Below are positions 1 through 5,963 of a stretch of DNA of 6,337 nt, in pieces. This stretch comes from an uncultured Treponema sp. (GTDB lineage Bacteria > Spirochaetota > Spirochaetia > Treponematales > Treponemataceae), in the NCBI GenBank assembly GCA_947167745.1, contig CAMVJE010000074.1:1-6337 (forward strand), given 5' to 3'. The notes beneath the pieces were generated by a model, which worked only from the letters and a program-made list of their open reading frames with translations, was not told the origin of the DNA and did not search any database. The position numbers and the translations under genes are program-made. Position 1 is the first letter of the stretch. Each line of letters starts with the position of its first letter.

Positions 1-95
1 AGGCTGTCTGGTGGAAAAAGACCGCAAGCGCAGGAATTGCAGAAATGATAACAATCAGGACTGCAAACACTTTACGAAAGATTAAATCTTTATAA
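1..95 (+). CDS. Possible C-terminal tail of an upstream protein (partial, uncertain)
   Basis: The frame whose first full codon is at position 3 is open from the left edge to a TAA at 93-95 and encodes about 30 residues, beginning AVWWKKTASAGIAEM. The start is outside the window. The WWKK-T-x-x-G pattern faintly recalls a cytoplasmic loop of sodium:solute symporters, but the tail after it (ITIRTANTLRKIKSL) is not hydrophobic enough to be another membrane segment. If it is a symporter end, it is truncated or shifted. The stop codon falls inside the first copy of the 16-bp tandem repeat. A frame this short can be open by chance, so this is a weak call. The sequence to the left of the window would decide it. 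Confidence 0.3.
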   Translation, partial: AVWWKKTASAGIAEMITIRTANTLRKIKSL

Positions 96-144
96 GATTA
101 AATCTTTATAAGATTATATCTTTTTAAGATTAATCTTTTTAATT
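81..144. repeat. 16-bp AT-rich tandem repeat, about four copies, each with a palindrome
   Basis: Units at 81-96 and 97-112 are identical (attaaatctttataag). The unit at 113-128 differs at two positions, and the one at 129-144 has lost one base and diverges at its end. Each copy together with the end of the one before it forms an inverted repeat AAGATT/AATCTT: 77-91 (AAAGATT-A-AATCTTT), 94-106 (AAGATT-A-AATCTT), 110-122 (AAGAT-TAT-ATCTT) and 126-137 (AAGATTAATCTT, perfect). The first two copies also contain TATAAG, a good -10 hexamer, so the array probably overlaps the promoter of the GNAT gene that starts at 161. No good -35 box lies at the right distance. Confidence 0.9.
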
Positions 145-160
145 GAGGGAAACCAAGCAA

Positions 161-592
161 ATGATGATAAAAAAATGTTCGCTTTCGGACGTTGAAGAAT
201 TGGCTCAGTTAAACAAGCATCTCATCGAAGATGAAAAAAGCGACAACACGATGACTTTGGAGCAATTGAAAATCCGAATGCGCGATTTTCTTGAAAGCGA
301 GTACAACGCATATTTCTTTATGGAAGAAGATTTCATCGCTGGATATGCTCTTGTCAGACACACTTCAAAGCCCCTGTACCTGAGACAATTTTTTATAGCC
401 AGGAATTTTAGACGGCAGGGAAAGGGACGCGCCGCATTAAAACTTTTGCAGGAGGAACTAAAGACAGATAAGATTGACATAGAAGTTCTGTCATGGAACA
501 TGGCTGCAATTAAATTCTGGGAAAGCTGCGGTTTTGTCGAGCGAAGCCGCTATATGAGACTGGAAAATTCAGAATCCGCTTTACGCCCATGA
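161..592 (+). CDS. GNAT-family N-acetyltransferase
   Basis: A 143-residue single-domain GCN5-related acetyltransferase, which would move an acetyl group from acetyl-CoA to an amine. The substrate cannot be read from the sequence. The acetyl-CoA pyrophosphate-binding motif A is visible as RRQGKG at residues 84-89, after the strand LYLRQFFIA. The C-terminal motif B region is WNMAAIKFWESCGF at 112-125. The length is normal for the family and there is no signal peptide or membrane segment, so it should be cytoplasmic. I chose ATG 161 because GAGGG at 145-149 is a ribosome binding site about 11 bases upstream; the next codon (164) is also ATG. A TTG at 143 would add six residues but would put that ribosome binding site inside the gene. 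The gene lies just after the 16-bp repeat array and about 70 bases before the methyltransferase, in the same direction. Confidence 0.9.
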   Translation: MMIKKCSLSDVEELAQLNKHLIEDEKSDNTMTLEQLKIRMRDFLESEYNAYFFMEEDFIAGYALVRHTSKPLYLRQFFIARNFRRQGKGRAALKLLQEELKTDKIDIEVLSWNMAAIKFWESCGFVERSRYMRLENSESALRP

Positions 593-662
593 AATACTCA
601 GTAAGTGAATTCAAAAAAGAAACGAAAATATGAATTCAATTACGAAAAAAAGCGAGGCCTAT

Positions 663-1451
663 ATGATTATTCAAGACATCGACAAAGGAAAGAATTTTGA
701 CTGGGGAAAAACTTCCAGAGACTATGCGAAATTCAGAGACATTTACCCGCAAGAGTTCTATGACTATATTTTGAACTTAGGATTATGCAAAGAAGGTCAG
801 ACCGTATTGGACTTAGGTACAGGTACTGGTGTGCTTCCAAGGAACATGTACAAGTACGGAGCCAAATGGACTGGAACAGACATAGCTAAAAATCAGATAG
901 AACAAGCCAAAGCGCTGGCTAAAGAAGCCGGAATGGACATAGATTTCTATACTTTAAGGGCGGAAGAGGTCTCTTTTCCAGACAACAGCTTTGACGTTAT
1001 CACTGCTTGCCAATGTATCTGGTATTTTGACCATAACATAACCTCCGAAAGTTTTGCAAGAATGCTCAAGCCAAACGGCAAGTTTCTTATTTTATACATG
1101 GGCTGGCTACCTTACGAAGATCCTGTTGCAGGAAAAAGCGAAGAAATCATTTTAAAGCACAACCCTGACTGGACGGCGTATGGAGACAAGGTTCAACCGG
1201 TTTGGGTGCCAGATCAGTATTCAAAGCATTTTACAGTTTTGTCTCACAAAGAATTCCGTGTTGACGTTCCATTTTCAAGAGAGGGGTGGCACGGACGAAT
1301 GCGCGCATGTCGAGGAGTAGGAGCCTCAATGTCGCCAGAACAAGTTGCCGTATGGGACAAGGAACACAAAGAAATGCTCGAAAAAAACACCCCTGAAAAT
1401 TTCATGGTCAAGCATTATATATCCATCGCAGAATTGCAGGTAAATAAATAA
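663..1451 (+). CDS. Class I SAM-dependent methyltransferase
   Basis: A 262-residue soluble Rossmann-fold methyltransferase of the UbiE/Methyltransf_11 type. Motif I (SAM binding) is VLDLGTGTG at residues 48-56. The acidic end of strand 2 is TGTD at 70-73. The motif around strand 4 is FPDNSFDVITACQCIWYFD (about 105-123), and the post-motif strand is MLKPNGKFLI (134-143). The C-terminal part, with RMRACRGVGASMS, is typical of a clostridial/spirochaetal subgroup of unknown substrate. An in-frame ATG at 630 would add 11 residues (MNSITKKSEAY), but it has no ribosome binding site. ATG 663 has GAGG at 654-657, five bases upstream, and a protein start close to the conserved FDWGK-x-x-RDYAKFRDIYP block, so I prefer it. 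The PhzF gene begins 19 bases after the stop, so the two are almost certainly co-transcribed. Confidence 0.92.
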   Translation: MIIQDIDKGKNFDWGKTSRDYAKFRDIYPQEFYDYILNLGLCKEGQTVLDLGTGTGVLPRNMYKYGAKWTGTDIAKNQIEQAKALAKEAGMDIDFYTLRAEEVSFPDNSFDVITACQCIWYFDHNITSESFARMLKPNGKFLILYMGWLPYEDPVAGKSEEIILKHNPDWTAYGDKVQPVWVPDQYSKHFTVLSHKEFRVDVPFSREGWHGRMRACRGVGASMSPEQVAVWDKEHKEMLEKNTPENFMVKHYISIAELQVNK

Positions 1452-1470
1452 AGTTTATAAAGGAGACATC

Positions 1471-2280
1471 ATGAAGCAGTACATTGTTGACGCTTTTACG
1501 GACAAAGTTTTTGGCGGAAATCAGGCGGCTGTCTGTGTGCTGGACGAGTGGATTTCTGACTCACTCATGCAGAACATCGCAAAGGAAAACAATTTCTCTG
1601 AGACGGCTTTTACCGTAAAAGAGGGCGACAAGTATCATCTGCGCTGGTTCACTCCCGTCGCTGAAATTGATTTTTGCGGACACGCAACACTTGGAACCGC
1701 TTTTGTCCTCTTTAATTTTTATGAAAAGGCTACGGACAAAATCACTTTTAAAACACAAGTCGGAGAGCTTAATGTTGAAAAACAAGACGAGCTTTATAAA
1801 CTTAATTTTCCGGCTTATCGTTGCAAGGAAATCGAAGTGACGGACAAAATGGAAGAAGCTCTCGGGCTTCGTCCAAAGGAAGCCTACATTGACCGCGACC
1901 TACTGCTGGTTTTAGAAAATGCAGAGCAGGTTCGAAATCTCAAACCGATTCAGGAAAAGCTAAAGGAACTCGATGGCCTTTGCATAGCCGTAACCGCTCC
2001 TAGCGACACCACAGAATATGACAGCGTGAGCCGCGTCTTCTGCCCGGAACTCGGCTTAATGGAAGACCCGGTAACAGGAAGCACTCACTGTATGATTGCA
2101 CCTTACTGGTGCGACAGACTTGGAAAAGAAAAGCTTGTCTGCTATCAGGCTTCCGAGCGGACTGGCGTATTGTATGCCGAGCGAAAGGGCGAGCGAATCA
2201 TCCTGTCAGGCAAGGCTGTTTTGTATTCAGAAGGGAATATTCTGGAAGAGATGGAAAGCAAAAGCGGAAGAATAAAATGA
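1471..2280 (+). CDS. PhzF-family protein (isomerase/epimerase-like)
   Basis: A 269-residue protein of the PhzF superfamily, which shares the two-domain diaminopimelate-epimerase fold. PhzF itself isomerises trans-2,3-dihydro-3-hydroxyanthranilate in phenazine synthesis, but most relatives (such as YddE) have no known substrate, and no phenazine genes are present here. Family marks are the N-terminal VDAFTDKVFGGNQAAVCVL (residues 6-24), NFSETAF at 41-47 with the expected catalytic glutamate E45, RWFTPVAEIDFCGHATLG at 58-75, and the second-domain signature EDPVTGSTHC at 198-207. All the expected motifs are intact and the length is normal. AGGAG at 1461-1465, five bases before ATG 1471, fixes the start. 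The stop codon overlaps the start of the next gene (ATGA at 2277-2280), so translation of the two is probably coupled. Confidence 0.95.
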   Translation: MKQYIVDAFTDKVFGGNQAAVCVLDEWISDSLMQNIAKENNFSETAFTVKEGDKYHLRWFTPVAEIDFCGHATLGTAFVLFNFYEKATDKITFKTQVGELNVEKQDELYKLNFPAYRCKEIEVTDKMEEALGLRPKEAYIDRDLLLVLENAEQVRNLKPIQEKLKELDGLCIAVTAPSDTTEYDSVSRVFCPELGLMEDPVTGSTHCMIAPYWCDRLGKEKLVCYQASERTGVLYAERKGERIILSGKAVLYSEGNILEEMESKSGRIK

Positions 2281-3128
2281 TCGTAAAAATGACTGTAATC
2301 GTTGACAATATTTCGAGCGACGGACTCAAAGGCGAATGGGGGCTTTGTATTCTTATTGAGCTCGACGACAAAAAAATTCTTGTCGATACAGGAGGCTCGA
2401 AACTTTTTGCCCACAATTTGAAGGTTCTAGGTTTTGACATCAGAGACATTGATTATGGAATCCTAAGCCACGCACATTATGACCACGCGAACGGAATGCC
2501 AAAATTCTTTAAGGAAAATATGAAGGCAAAATTCTATCTTCGCGAAGGAACTGCAGAAAACTGCTATCACAGAAAACCTCTTTTCGGAAACTATTTCAAC
2601 TTTCGTTTTTACATCGGGCTTCCAAAGAATGTCCTTACGAAATATAGCAGGCGGATTCAATTCGTTTCGAACGATTACAAGTTGTGCGAGGGAGCATATC
2701 TGATTCCGCACAAAAGCGGCGATTTAAGTTCTGTCGGCAGGCGCGAGAACATGTTTCTTCGCACACAACGCGGCTGGATTCCTGACAACTTTTCGCACGA
2801 GCAGAGTCTTGTCATTGAAACGGAGAAAGGACTTGTAATCATCAACTCCTGCTCGCATGGCGGAGCTGTGAACATCATCAATGAGATAAAACACACCTTC
2901 CCCGAAAAGCACATTTATGGACTGGTTGGTGGGTTTCATCTGTTCAACAAGAGCGATGAGGAAGTGCGGAACGTAGCTCGTGAAATAAAAAATACAGGGA
3001 TTGATTATGTCTGCACCGGTCATTGCACAAAGGATCGGGCATTTGCGATTATGAAAGAAGAGCTGGGCGAAAAGCTTGAACAGCTGCACGTCGGGCTTAA
3101 AAAGGAATTTATATGCAAAAACAAATGA
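2277..3128 (+). CDS. Metallo-beta-lactamase-fold hydrolase, DHPS-like subgroup
   Basis: A 283-residue MBL-fold metalloprotein. The metal-binding motif HxHxDH is HAHYDH at residues 65-70, preceded by ILVDTGG (34-40). Further on come SCSHGG (191-196), GGFHL (218-222) and TGHCTKDRAF (247-256). This set (CSH, GGFHL, then a C-terminal GHCT) is typical of the subgroup named after the archaeal 7,8-dihydropterin-6-methyl-4-(beta-D-ribofuranosyl)aminobenzene-5'-phosphate synthase. In bacteria the substrate is generally unknown, so I do not assign a reaction. The frame is open further upstream (to 2109), but that part lies over the PhzF gene. ATG 2277, with GGAAG at 2266-2270 and a 4-base overlap with the PhzF stop, is the clear start. 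There is no signal peptide, so it is probably cytoplasmic. It is the last gene of the plus-strand cluster and converges on the DJ-1 gene. Confidence 0.93.
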   Translation: MIVKMTVIVDNISSDGLKGEWGLCILIELDDKKILVDTGGSKLFAHNLKVLGFDIRDIDYGILSHAHYDHANGMPKFFKENMKAKFYLREGTAENCYHRKPLFGNYFNFRFYIGLPKNVLTKYSRRIQFVSNDYKLCEGAYLIPHKSGDLSSVGRRENMFLRTQRGWIPDNFSHEQSLVIETEKGLVIINSCSHGGAVNIINEIKHTFPEKHIYGLVGGFHLFNKSDEEVRNVAREIKNTGIDYVCTGHCTKDRAFAIMKEELGEKLEQLHVGLKKEFICKNK

Positions 3129-3144
3129 CGAATTTTATTTTTGC
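3115..3144. terminator. Possible bidirectional terminator between convergent genes
   Basis: Only 19 bases separate the stops of the MBL-fold gene (plus strand) and the DJ-1/PfpI gene (minus strand). GCAAAAA at 3115-3121 pairs with TTTTTGC at 3138-3144, and after one mismatch AAA (3123-3125) pairs with TTT (3134-3136). The left arm lies within the last codons of the MBL-fold gene. The stem is AU-rich and weak, but each strand ends it with a T-rich tract, as expected of an intrinsic terminator that works both ways. No better candidate lies nearby. Confidence 0.35.
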
Positions 3145-3147
3145 AAG

Positions 3148-3699
3148 TTAGCTGAAATCCTGTTTTATGGTTTTCTGAACCTTAATCAGCTTTGCCCACA
3201 TAAGCGAGCCAGTTGTGCTTCCTGTAATAAGGTTTCCATCAGTCACGGCGGGCTGATCAATGTAAAACTTTTGTCCTTTATAGCCTGGGCAGAACATTTC
3301 TAAAAATCCCTTCCCGTTACTTGTGTGAGGCCTGTCATTTAAAATTCCGGCATTTGCAAGAGCGACCGTAGCTCCGCATATTGCGCATACACTTCCGCCT
3401 TTTGAAAGCAGCTCCGAAGCCTTCTGAATTATCTGAGCATTCTGAGATTCTGACCAGGTGTCCGCTCCAGGTAAAATCAAAACAGTCTTTTCGTTCAGTT
3501 CAATTCCTTCAATCGTGCAGTATGGAATGATTTTAAGGCCGCCCATTGTTTTGACCGGCTCCTTTGAAACCGCTACCGTCTTGACTATAAGATGGGGAGC
3601 ATCAGGTCTGAAAAAACGCCTTGAATTGACTTCCGCCGTAACTGACCCGATTTCCCAGTCTGCAAGACTGTCAAGCAGATAAATGTAAACTGTAATCAT
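3148..3699 (-). CDS. DJ-1/PfpI family protein (type 1 glutamine amidotransferase-like)
   Basis: A 183-residue single-domain cytoplasmic protein of the DJ-1/PfpI superfamily. Members include cysteine-dependent glyoxalases/deglycases, stress chaperones and proteases, and the activity here is unknown. The N-terminal MITVYIYLLDSLADWEIG carries the conserved glutamate (E16). LPGAD at 76-80 follows the central strand. The nucleophile elbow AICGAT places the reactive cysteine at C108, followed by the usual helix LANAGILNDRPHTSN with H125. All key residues are present and the length is normal. The start is set by AGGAG on the minus strand (3709-3713), nine bases before the ATG. A CATAAT -10-like hexamer sits at 3723-3728 on this strand without a recognisable -35 box, which would fit activator-dependent transcription. 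It is divergent from a WYL regulator, an arrangement that suggests control by that protein (inference). Confidence 0.93.
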   Translation of the reverse strand: MITVYIYLLDSLADWEIGSVTAEVNSRRFFRPDAPHLIVKTVAVSKEPVKTMGGLKIIPYCTIEGIELNEKTVLILPGADTWSESQNAQIIQKASELLSKGGSVCAICGATVALANAGILNDRPHTSNGKGFLEMFCPGYKGQKFYIDQPAVTDGNLITGSTTGSLMWAKLIKVQKTIKQDFS

Positions 3700-3729
3700 A
3701 GTTTTTGGCTCCTTTTAATTAAATTATGT

Positions 3730-3742
3730 CTGTAGTTTACAG
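3730..3742. promoter_or_regulatory. Short palindrome, possible operator on the DJ-1 side
   Basis: CTGTA-GTT-TACAG is a perfect inverted repeat with 5-base arms and a 3-base centre. It lies in the DJ-1/WYL divergent region, directly upstream (in minus-strand terms) of the CATAAT hexamer at 3723-3728, where an activator or repressor of the DJ-1 gene would bind. The sequence is short and could arise by chance. It differs from the second inverted repeat at 3751-3768, although both contain CTGTA. Confidence 0.4.
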
Positions 3743-3750
3743 TCTGATTA

Positions 3751-3768
3751 TTGACAACTGTATGTCAA
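3751..3768. promoter_or_regulatory. Inverted repeat TTGACA-N6-TGTCAA, likely operator
   Basis: The 6-base arms are perfect and the spacer is ACTGTA. The left arm is also the -35 box of the promoter reading toward the WYL regulator, so a protein bound here should block or change that promoter. The right arm reads TTGACA on the other strand. The position between divergent genes, one of them a regulator, makes autoregulation the simplest reading. That the WYL protein is the one that binds is inferred from position only. Confidence 0.55.
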
Positions 3769-3779
3769 CAATTTAAAAT
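3751..3779 (+). promoter_or_regulatory. Sigma-70-type promoter of the WYL regulator gene
   Basis: The -35 box TTGACA (3751-3756) matches consensus. Seventeen bases later comes the -10 box TAAAAT (3774-3779), which matches 5 of 6. Transcription would begin near 3786, leaving a leader of only about 9 bases before the ATG at 3795. That agrees with the lack of a Shine-Dalgarno sequence there. Confidence 0.7.
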
Positions 3780-3794
3780 TTTTAACAGAAAAAT

Positions 3795-4754
3795 ATGAAA
3801 ATTGACCGCCTTGTAAGCATAGTCATGATTCTTCTAGAAAAAAAGCGGATAAATGCGCAGGAACTTGCTGATATCTTCGAAGTTTCAAAACGCACAATTT
3901 ACCGGGATGTTGAGACTATCAGCATGGCTGGAATTCCTGTTTACGCAACTTCAGGCACGAATGGTGGAATTGAAATTATGAGTGGGTACAAGATTGATAA
4001 AAAAGTTTTTTCCCGAGATGATCTTTCCGCCCTTTTGATGGGATTGAACAGTCTTCCAAAAATGCTTCGAAACCGCGAACTTGAGCATACATTTGCAAAA
4101 TTAAAAAGCCTTGTTCCAGCTGAACAGGCAAAAGATATTGAAATAAAAGCAAATCAAGTTTTAATTGATTTATCTCCATGGTTTGGGGAAAGGAACGTAA
4201 AACACAATCTTGAAATCCTAAAAGCAGCCATTGAAGAAAACAGACTGATTTCATTTACCTATATCGACGGACACAGTAAAAAATCAAAAAGAACTGCCGA
4301 AGCATATCAGCTTGTTTTAAAAGGTCTCTCCTGGTATGTTCAGACCTTTTGCCGCATAAAAAATGATTTTCGCTTTTTCAGACTTTCCAGAATGAATGGT
4401 CTCATTCTCCTTGATGAAAAATTCATTCCACGTGAATTTAAAAAGCCACTCCTTGATTTTGAAGAAACTGCAAGAAAATTACAGACTGTCATAAAGCTCC
4501 GGGTTCATAAATCAATTCTCGACCGTGTGTTGGAATTCTGTGACTTTGACTGCATAAAATCTGACGGCGAAGAATCCTATCTTGTCGAATATCCTTTCAT
4601 CGACCGCGATTATTACTACGACATGCTTTTGAGTTTTGGGGATAAATGCGAATGTCTTGAACCTCTTGCAGTACGTGAAAAATTAAAGCAAAAAATTCAA
4701 AGCCTGAAGCAGGTATATTGGAGAGGAGAACATCTGGATGAAGTGCCGAAGTAA
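3795..4754 (+). CDS. YafY-type HTH/WYL-domain transcriptional regulator
   Basis: A 319-residue regulator of the DeoR-like/YafY family. Residues 1-60 form the N-terminal HTH_11 winged helix: LVSIVMILLEKKRINAQELA, then the recognition segment EVSKRTIYRDVETISMAGIP, then the wing TSGTNGGIEI. A linker follows, then the WYL domain at about 139-215, with the name-giving motif present as SWYVQTF (179-185) and the ligand-pocket arginine stretch RFFRLSRM (193-200). The WCX C-terminal extension runs from about 230 to the end. WYL domains in known members bind small ligands or nucleic-acid ends; the ligand here is unknown. The start ATG has no clear Shine-Dalgarno sequence but is only about 9 bases from the predicted transcription start, so initiation may be close to leaderless. 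The gene is divergent from the DJ-1/PfpI gene, and its promoter overlaps an inverted repeat. Confidence 0.95.
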   Translation: MKIDRLVSIVMILLEKKRINAQELADIFEVSKRTIYRDVETISMAGIPVYATSGTNGGIEIMSGYKIDKKVFSRDDLSALLMGLNSLPKMLRNRELEHTFAKLKSLVPAEQAKDIEIKANQVLIDLSPWFGERNVKHNLEILKAAIEENRLISFTYIDGHSKKSKRTAEAYQLVLKGLSWYVQTFCRIKNDFRFFRLSRMNGLILLDEKFIPREFKKPLLDFEETARKLQTVIKLRVHKSILDRVLEFCDFDCIKSDGEESYLVEYPFIDRDYYYDMLLSFGDKCECLEPLAVREKLKQKIQSLKQVYWRGEHLDEVPK

Positions 4755-4888
4755 GTGAAGAGAAAAAAACAAGATAAGGCAACTGCATTTCATCGACGGA
4801 AAAGAGCATCTTGTCGGAAACTCATTTCAAATAATTTTTCTTTGAAGTATGTTTTAGTTACTTGCAATATGGAGGAAGAAAAATATAA
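4755..4888. other. Intergenic region between the WYL regulator and the split GNAT gene
   Basis: There are 134 bases with no convincing terminator, promoter or gene. CATTTCA occurs twice (4786-4792 and 4823-4829) and CGGAAA twice nearby. One frame is open for about 29 codons up to a TGA near 4842 (it includes HFIDGKEHLVGNSFQ), but it has no start codon and I recognise no family, so it is at best a gene remnant. The ribosome binding site of the next gene (GGAGGAAG, 4871-4878) lies at its right end. Confidence 0.5.
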
Positions 4889-5844
4889 ATGGAAAAATTC
4901 ATCATAAAAGATTTTGAGCCTGCTTTTATTCCGAATGCAGAAAAAATTCTTAAAGAAGAATATTCTGCAGAAAAGAAAAAAAATCCTTTACTGCCGGAGG
5001 AATCTCCAACTGGATTGTTAAACTGGCTTTCGACAAAAAAATATAAAAAAGCTGCCTTTTGCGGAGAGCGTCTTGTGGGCTACATGATGTTCGCAGATGT
5101 CTGGGACGGATTTTTTGGACTTTGCAAAGGAAGCTTTTGTCCTTTGGGAGGAAGCGCTGTTTCTTTTGAACTGAGGACCGAAAGAGAAAAAGTAATGTCC
5201 CTTTTGTTTGAAGGAATTTCAAATGAAATGGTCCGCGATGGAGTTTATTCTTTTGCCCTATCAAGATTTGCGCACGATACGGATGCAAACAATTCTTTGA
5301 TTCTGAACGGCTTTGGAATTAGATGCAGCGATGCAATGGCAAAAATAAAGTCAATTCCAGAATTCAGTATGCCGGAAAAAATTGAATTCAAGGAAGTTTC
5401 TTTTGGAAGTTTCGGGATTTTCAAAAATCTGAAAATGCAGCTTGTGCATCACCTGGAAAATGGACCAGTTTTTTTCCGTCAGATTTAAGCAATTTTGACC
5501 AGTGGTTTGAAGACGACAGCAAAAGATGTTTTAGTGCCTTCTGTGGAGAAGAACCTGTCGGATTCATCTCCTGCAAAAAAGGCGACGGAGAAAATTACCT
5601 TTGCGACAACATCTACAACATCTGCGGAATGTATGTAAAAGAAGAATACAGAAAAGACGGTGTTGGAAAAGCACTCTTGTCCTGTCTCTCAAAAATCCTG
5701 GAAAAAGAGGGTGCAGAATGCCTTGGGGTAGATTATGAAACACTGAATCCAACAGCCCTGAGATTCTGGACAAAATTCTTCTCTCCATACACATACAGCT
5801 TTCACAGAAGAATCGATGAAAGAATCGTCCATTTTTTGAAATAG
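4889..5844 (+). pseudogene. Two-domain GNAT acetyltransferase, split by a -1 frame change
   Basis: The frame from ATG 4889 (GGAGGAAG at 4871-4878 upstream) encodes 199 residues and stops at 5486-5488. The rest of the protein continues in the frame one base back, from the run of seven T at 5469-5475 to a TAG at 5842-5844. Joined as ...NGPVFF-PSDLSNF..., the product has 318 residues, a normal size for tandem-GNAT proteins. The N-terminal half is a degenerate GNAT-like domain with PLLPEES and ERLVGYMMF. The C-terminal half carries the working acetyl-CoA site: EEPVGFIS, then YNICGMYVKEEYRKDGVGKAL with the R-K-D-G-V-G-K loop, then NPTALRFWTKFF. The short product alone lacks that site and should be inactive. 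Explanations are one lost T (mutation, phase variation or sequencing error) or slippage on T TTT TTC. Both halves show normal coding character, so any decay is recent. Confidence 0.85.
5469..5475 (+). other. Run of seven T at the frame junction; slippery heptamer T TTT TTC
   Basis: In the zero frame the codons are GTT TTT TTC CGT. The bases 5470-5476 therefore form X XXY YYZ (T TTT TTC), the layout that allows a -1 shift of both tRNAs. A -1 shift here enters exactly the frame that encodes the missing acetyltransferase domain. One extra T would give the same result. The zero-frame stop comes only three codons after CGT. I see no strong stem-loop directly downstream that would argue for programmed shifting. 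Confidence 0.6.
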
Positions 5845-5850
5845 CAAATC

Positions 5851-5879
5851 TTGTCACATAACAGGTAGCATGTTAAAAT
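5851..5879 (+). promoter_or_regulatory. Sigma-70-type promoter with extended -10
   Basis: TTGTCA (5851-5856) is followed after 17 bases by TAAAAT (5874-5879), with TG at 5871-5872 one base ahead of the -10 box as in extended -10 promoters. It begins just after the split GNAT gene's stop. Transcription would start near 5886, ahead of the mini-ORF at 5904, and continue through about 244 bases of leader into the TraX-family gene. Confidence 0.65.
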
Positions 5880-5903
5880 CTTAGTCTGAGTGAGGTAGAA
5901 AAA

Positions 5904-5963
5904 ATGAGCTTGCAATTTCTAAATGCCAACAAGCGCAACGGCATCCGCGCTGTCGGCATTTAG
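5904..5963 (+). CDS. 19-codon mini-ORF, possible leader peptide
   Basis: ATG 5904 to TAG 5961-5963 encodes MSLQFLNANKRNGIRAVGI. GAGGT at 5892-5896 is a good ribosome binding site seven bases upstream, and a strong promoter lies directly before it, so translation is plausible. Codons 4-8 (QFLNA) and the last codons plus the stop are the two arms of the hairpin at 5912-5970, so a translating ribosome would open the hairpin. The peptide is basic in its middle, has no membrane segment, and shows no run of one amino acid as classical attenuation leaders do, though three of 19 residues are Asn. I recognise no family. It may be a real small protein, a leader peptide, or merely an open frame through a repeated palindromic element. 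Confidence 0.4.
   Translation: MSLQFLNANKRNGIRAVGI

Noticed and set aside
630..662. Upstream start (ATG 630) for the methyltransferase
   Set aside because: It has no Shine-Dalgarno sequence, and the added residues MNSITKKSEAY look like a translated leader. ATG 663 has GAGG at the right distance.
2109..2276. N-terminal extension of the MBL-fold protein over the PhzF gene
   Set aside because: These 56 codons lie in another frame of the PhzF gene's conserved C-terminus, look like basic junk, and a well-placed ribosome binding site supports ATG 2277.
2724..3089. 121-codon open frame on the minus strand
   Set aside because: It lies fully antisense to the MBL-fold gene, which has all family motifs, and it shows no recognisable domain or ribosome binding site.
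4842..4870. Promoter TTGAAG-17-CAATAT before the split GNAT gene
   Set aside because: The -10 match is poor (3 of 6) and the transcription start would fall after most of the ribosome binding site.
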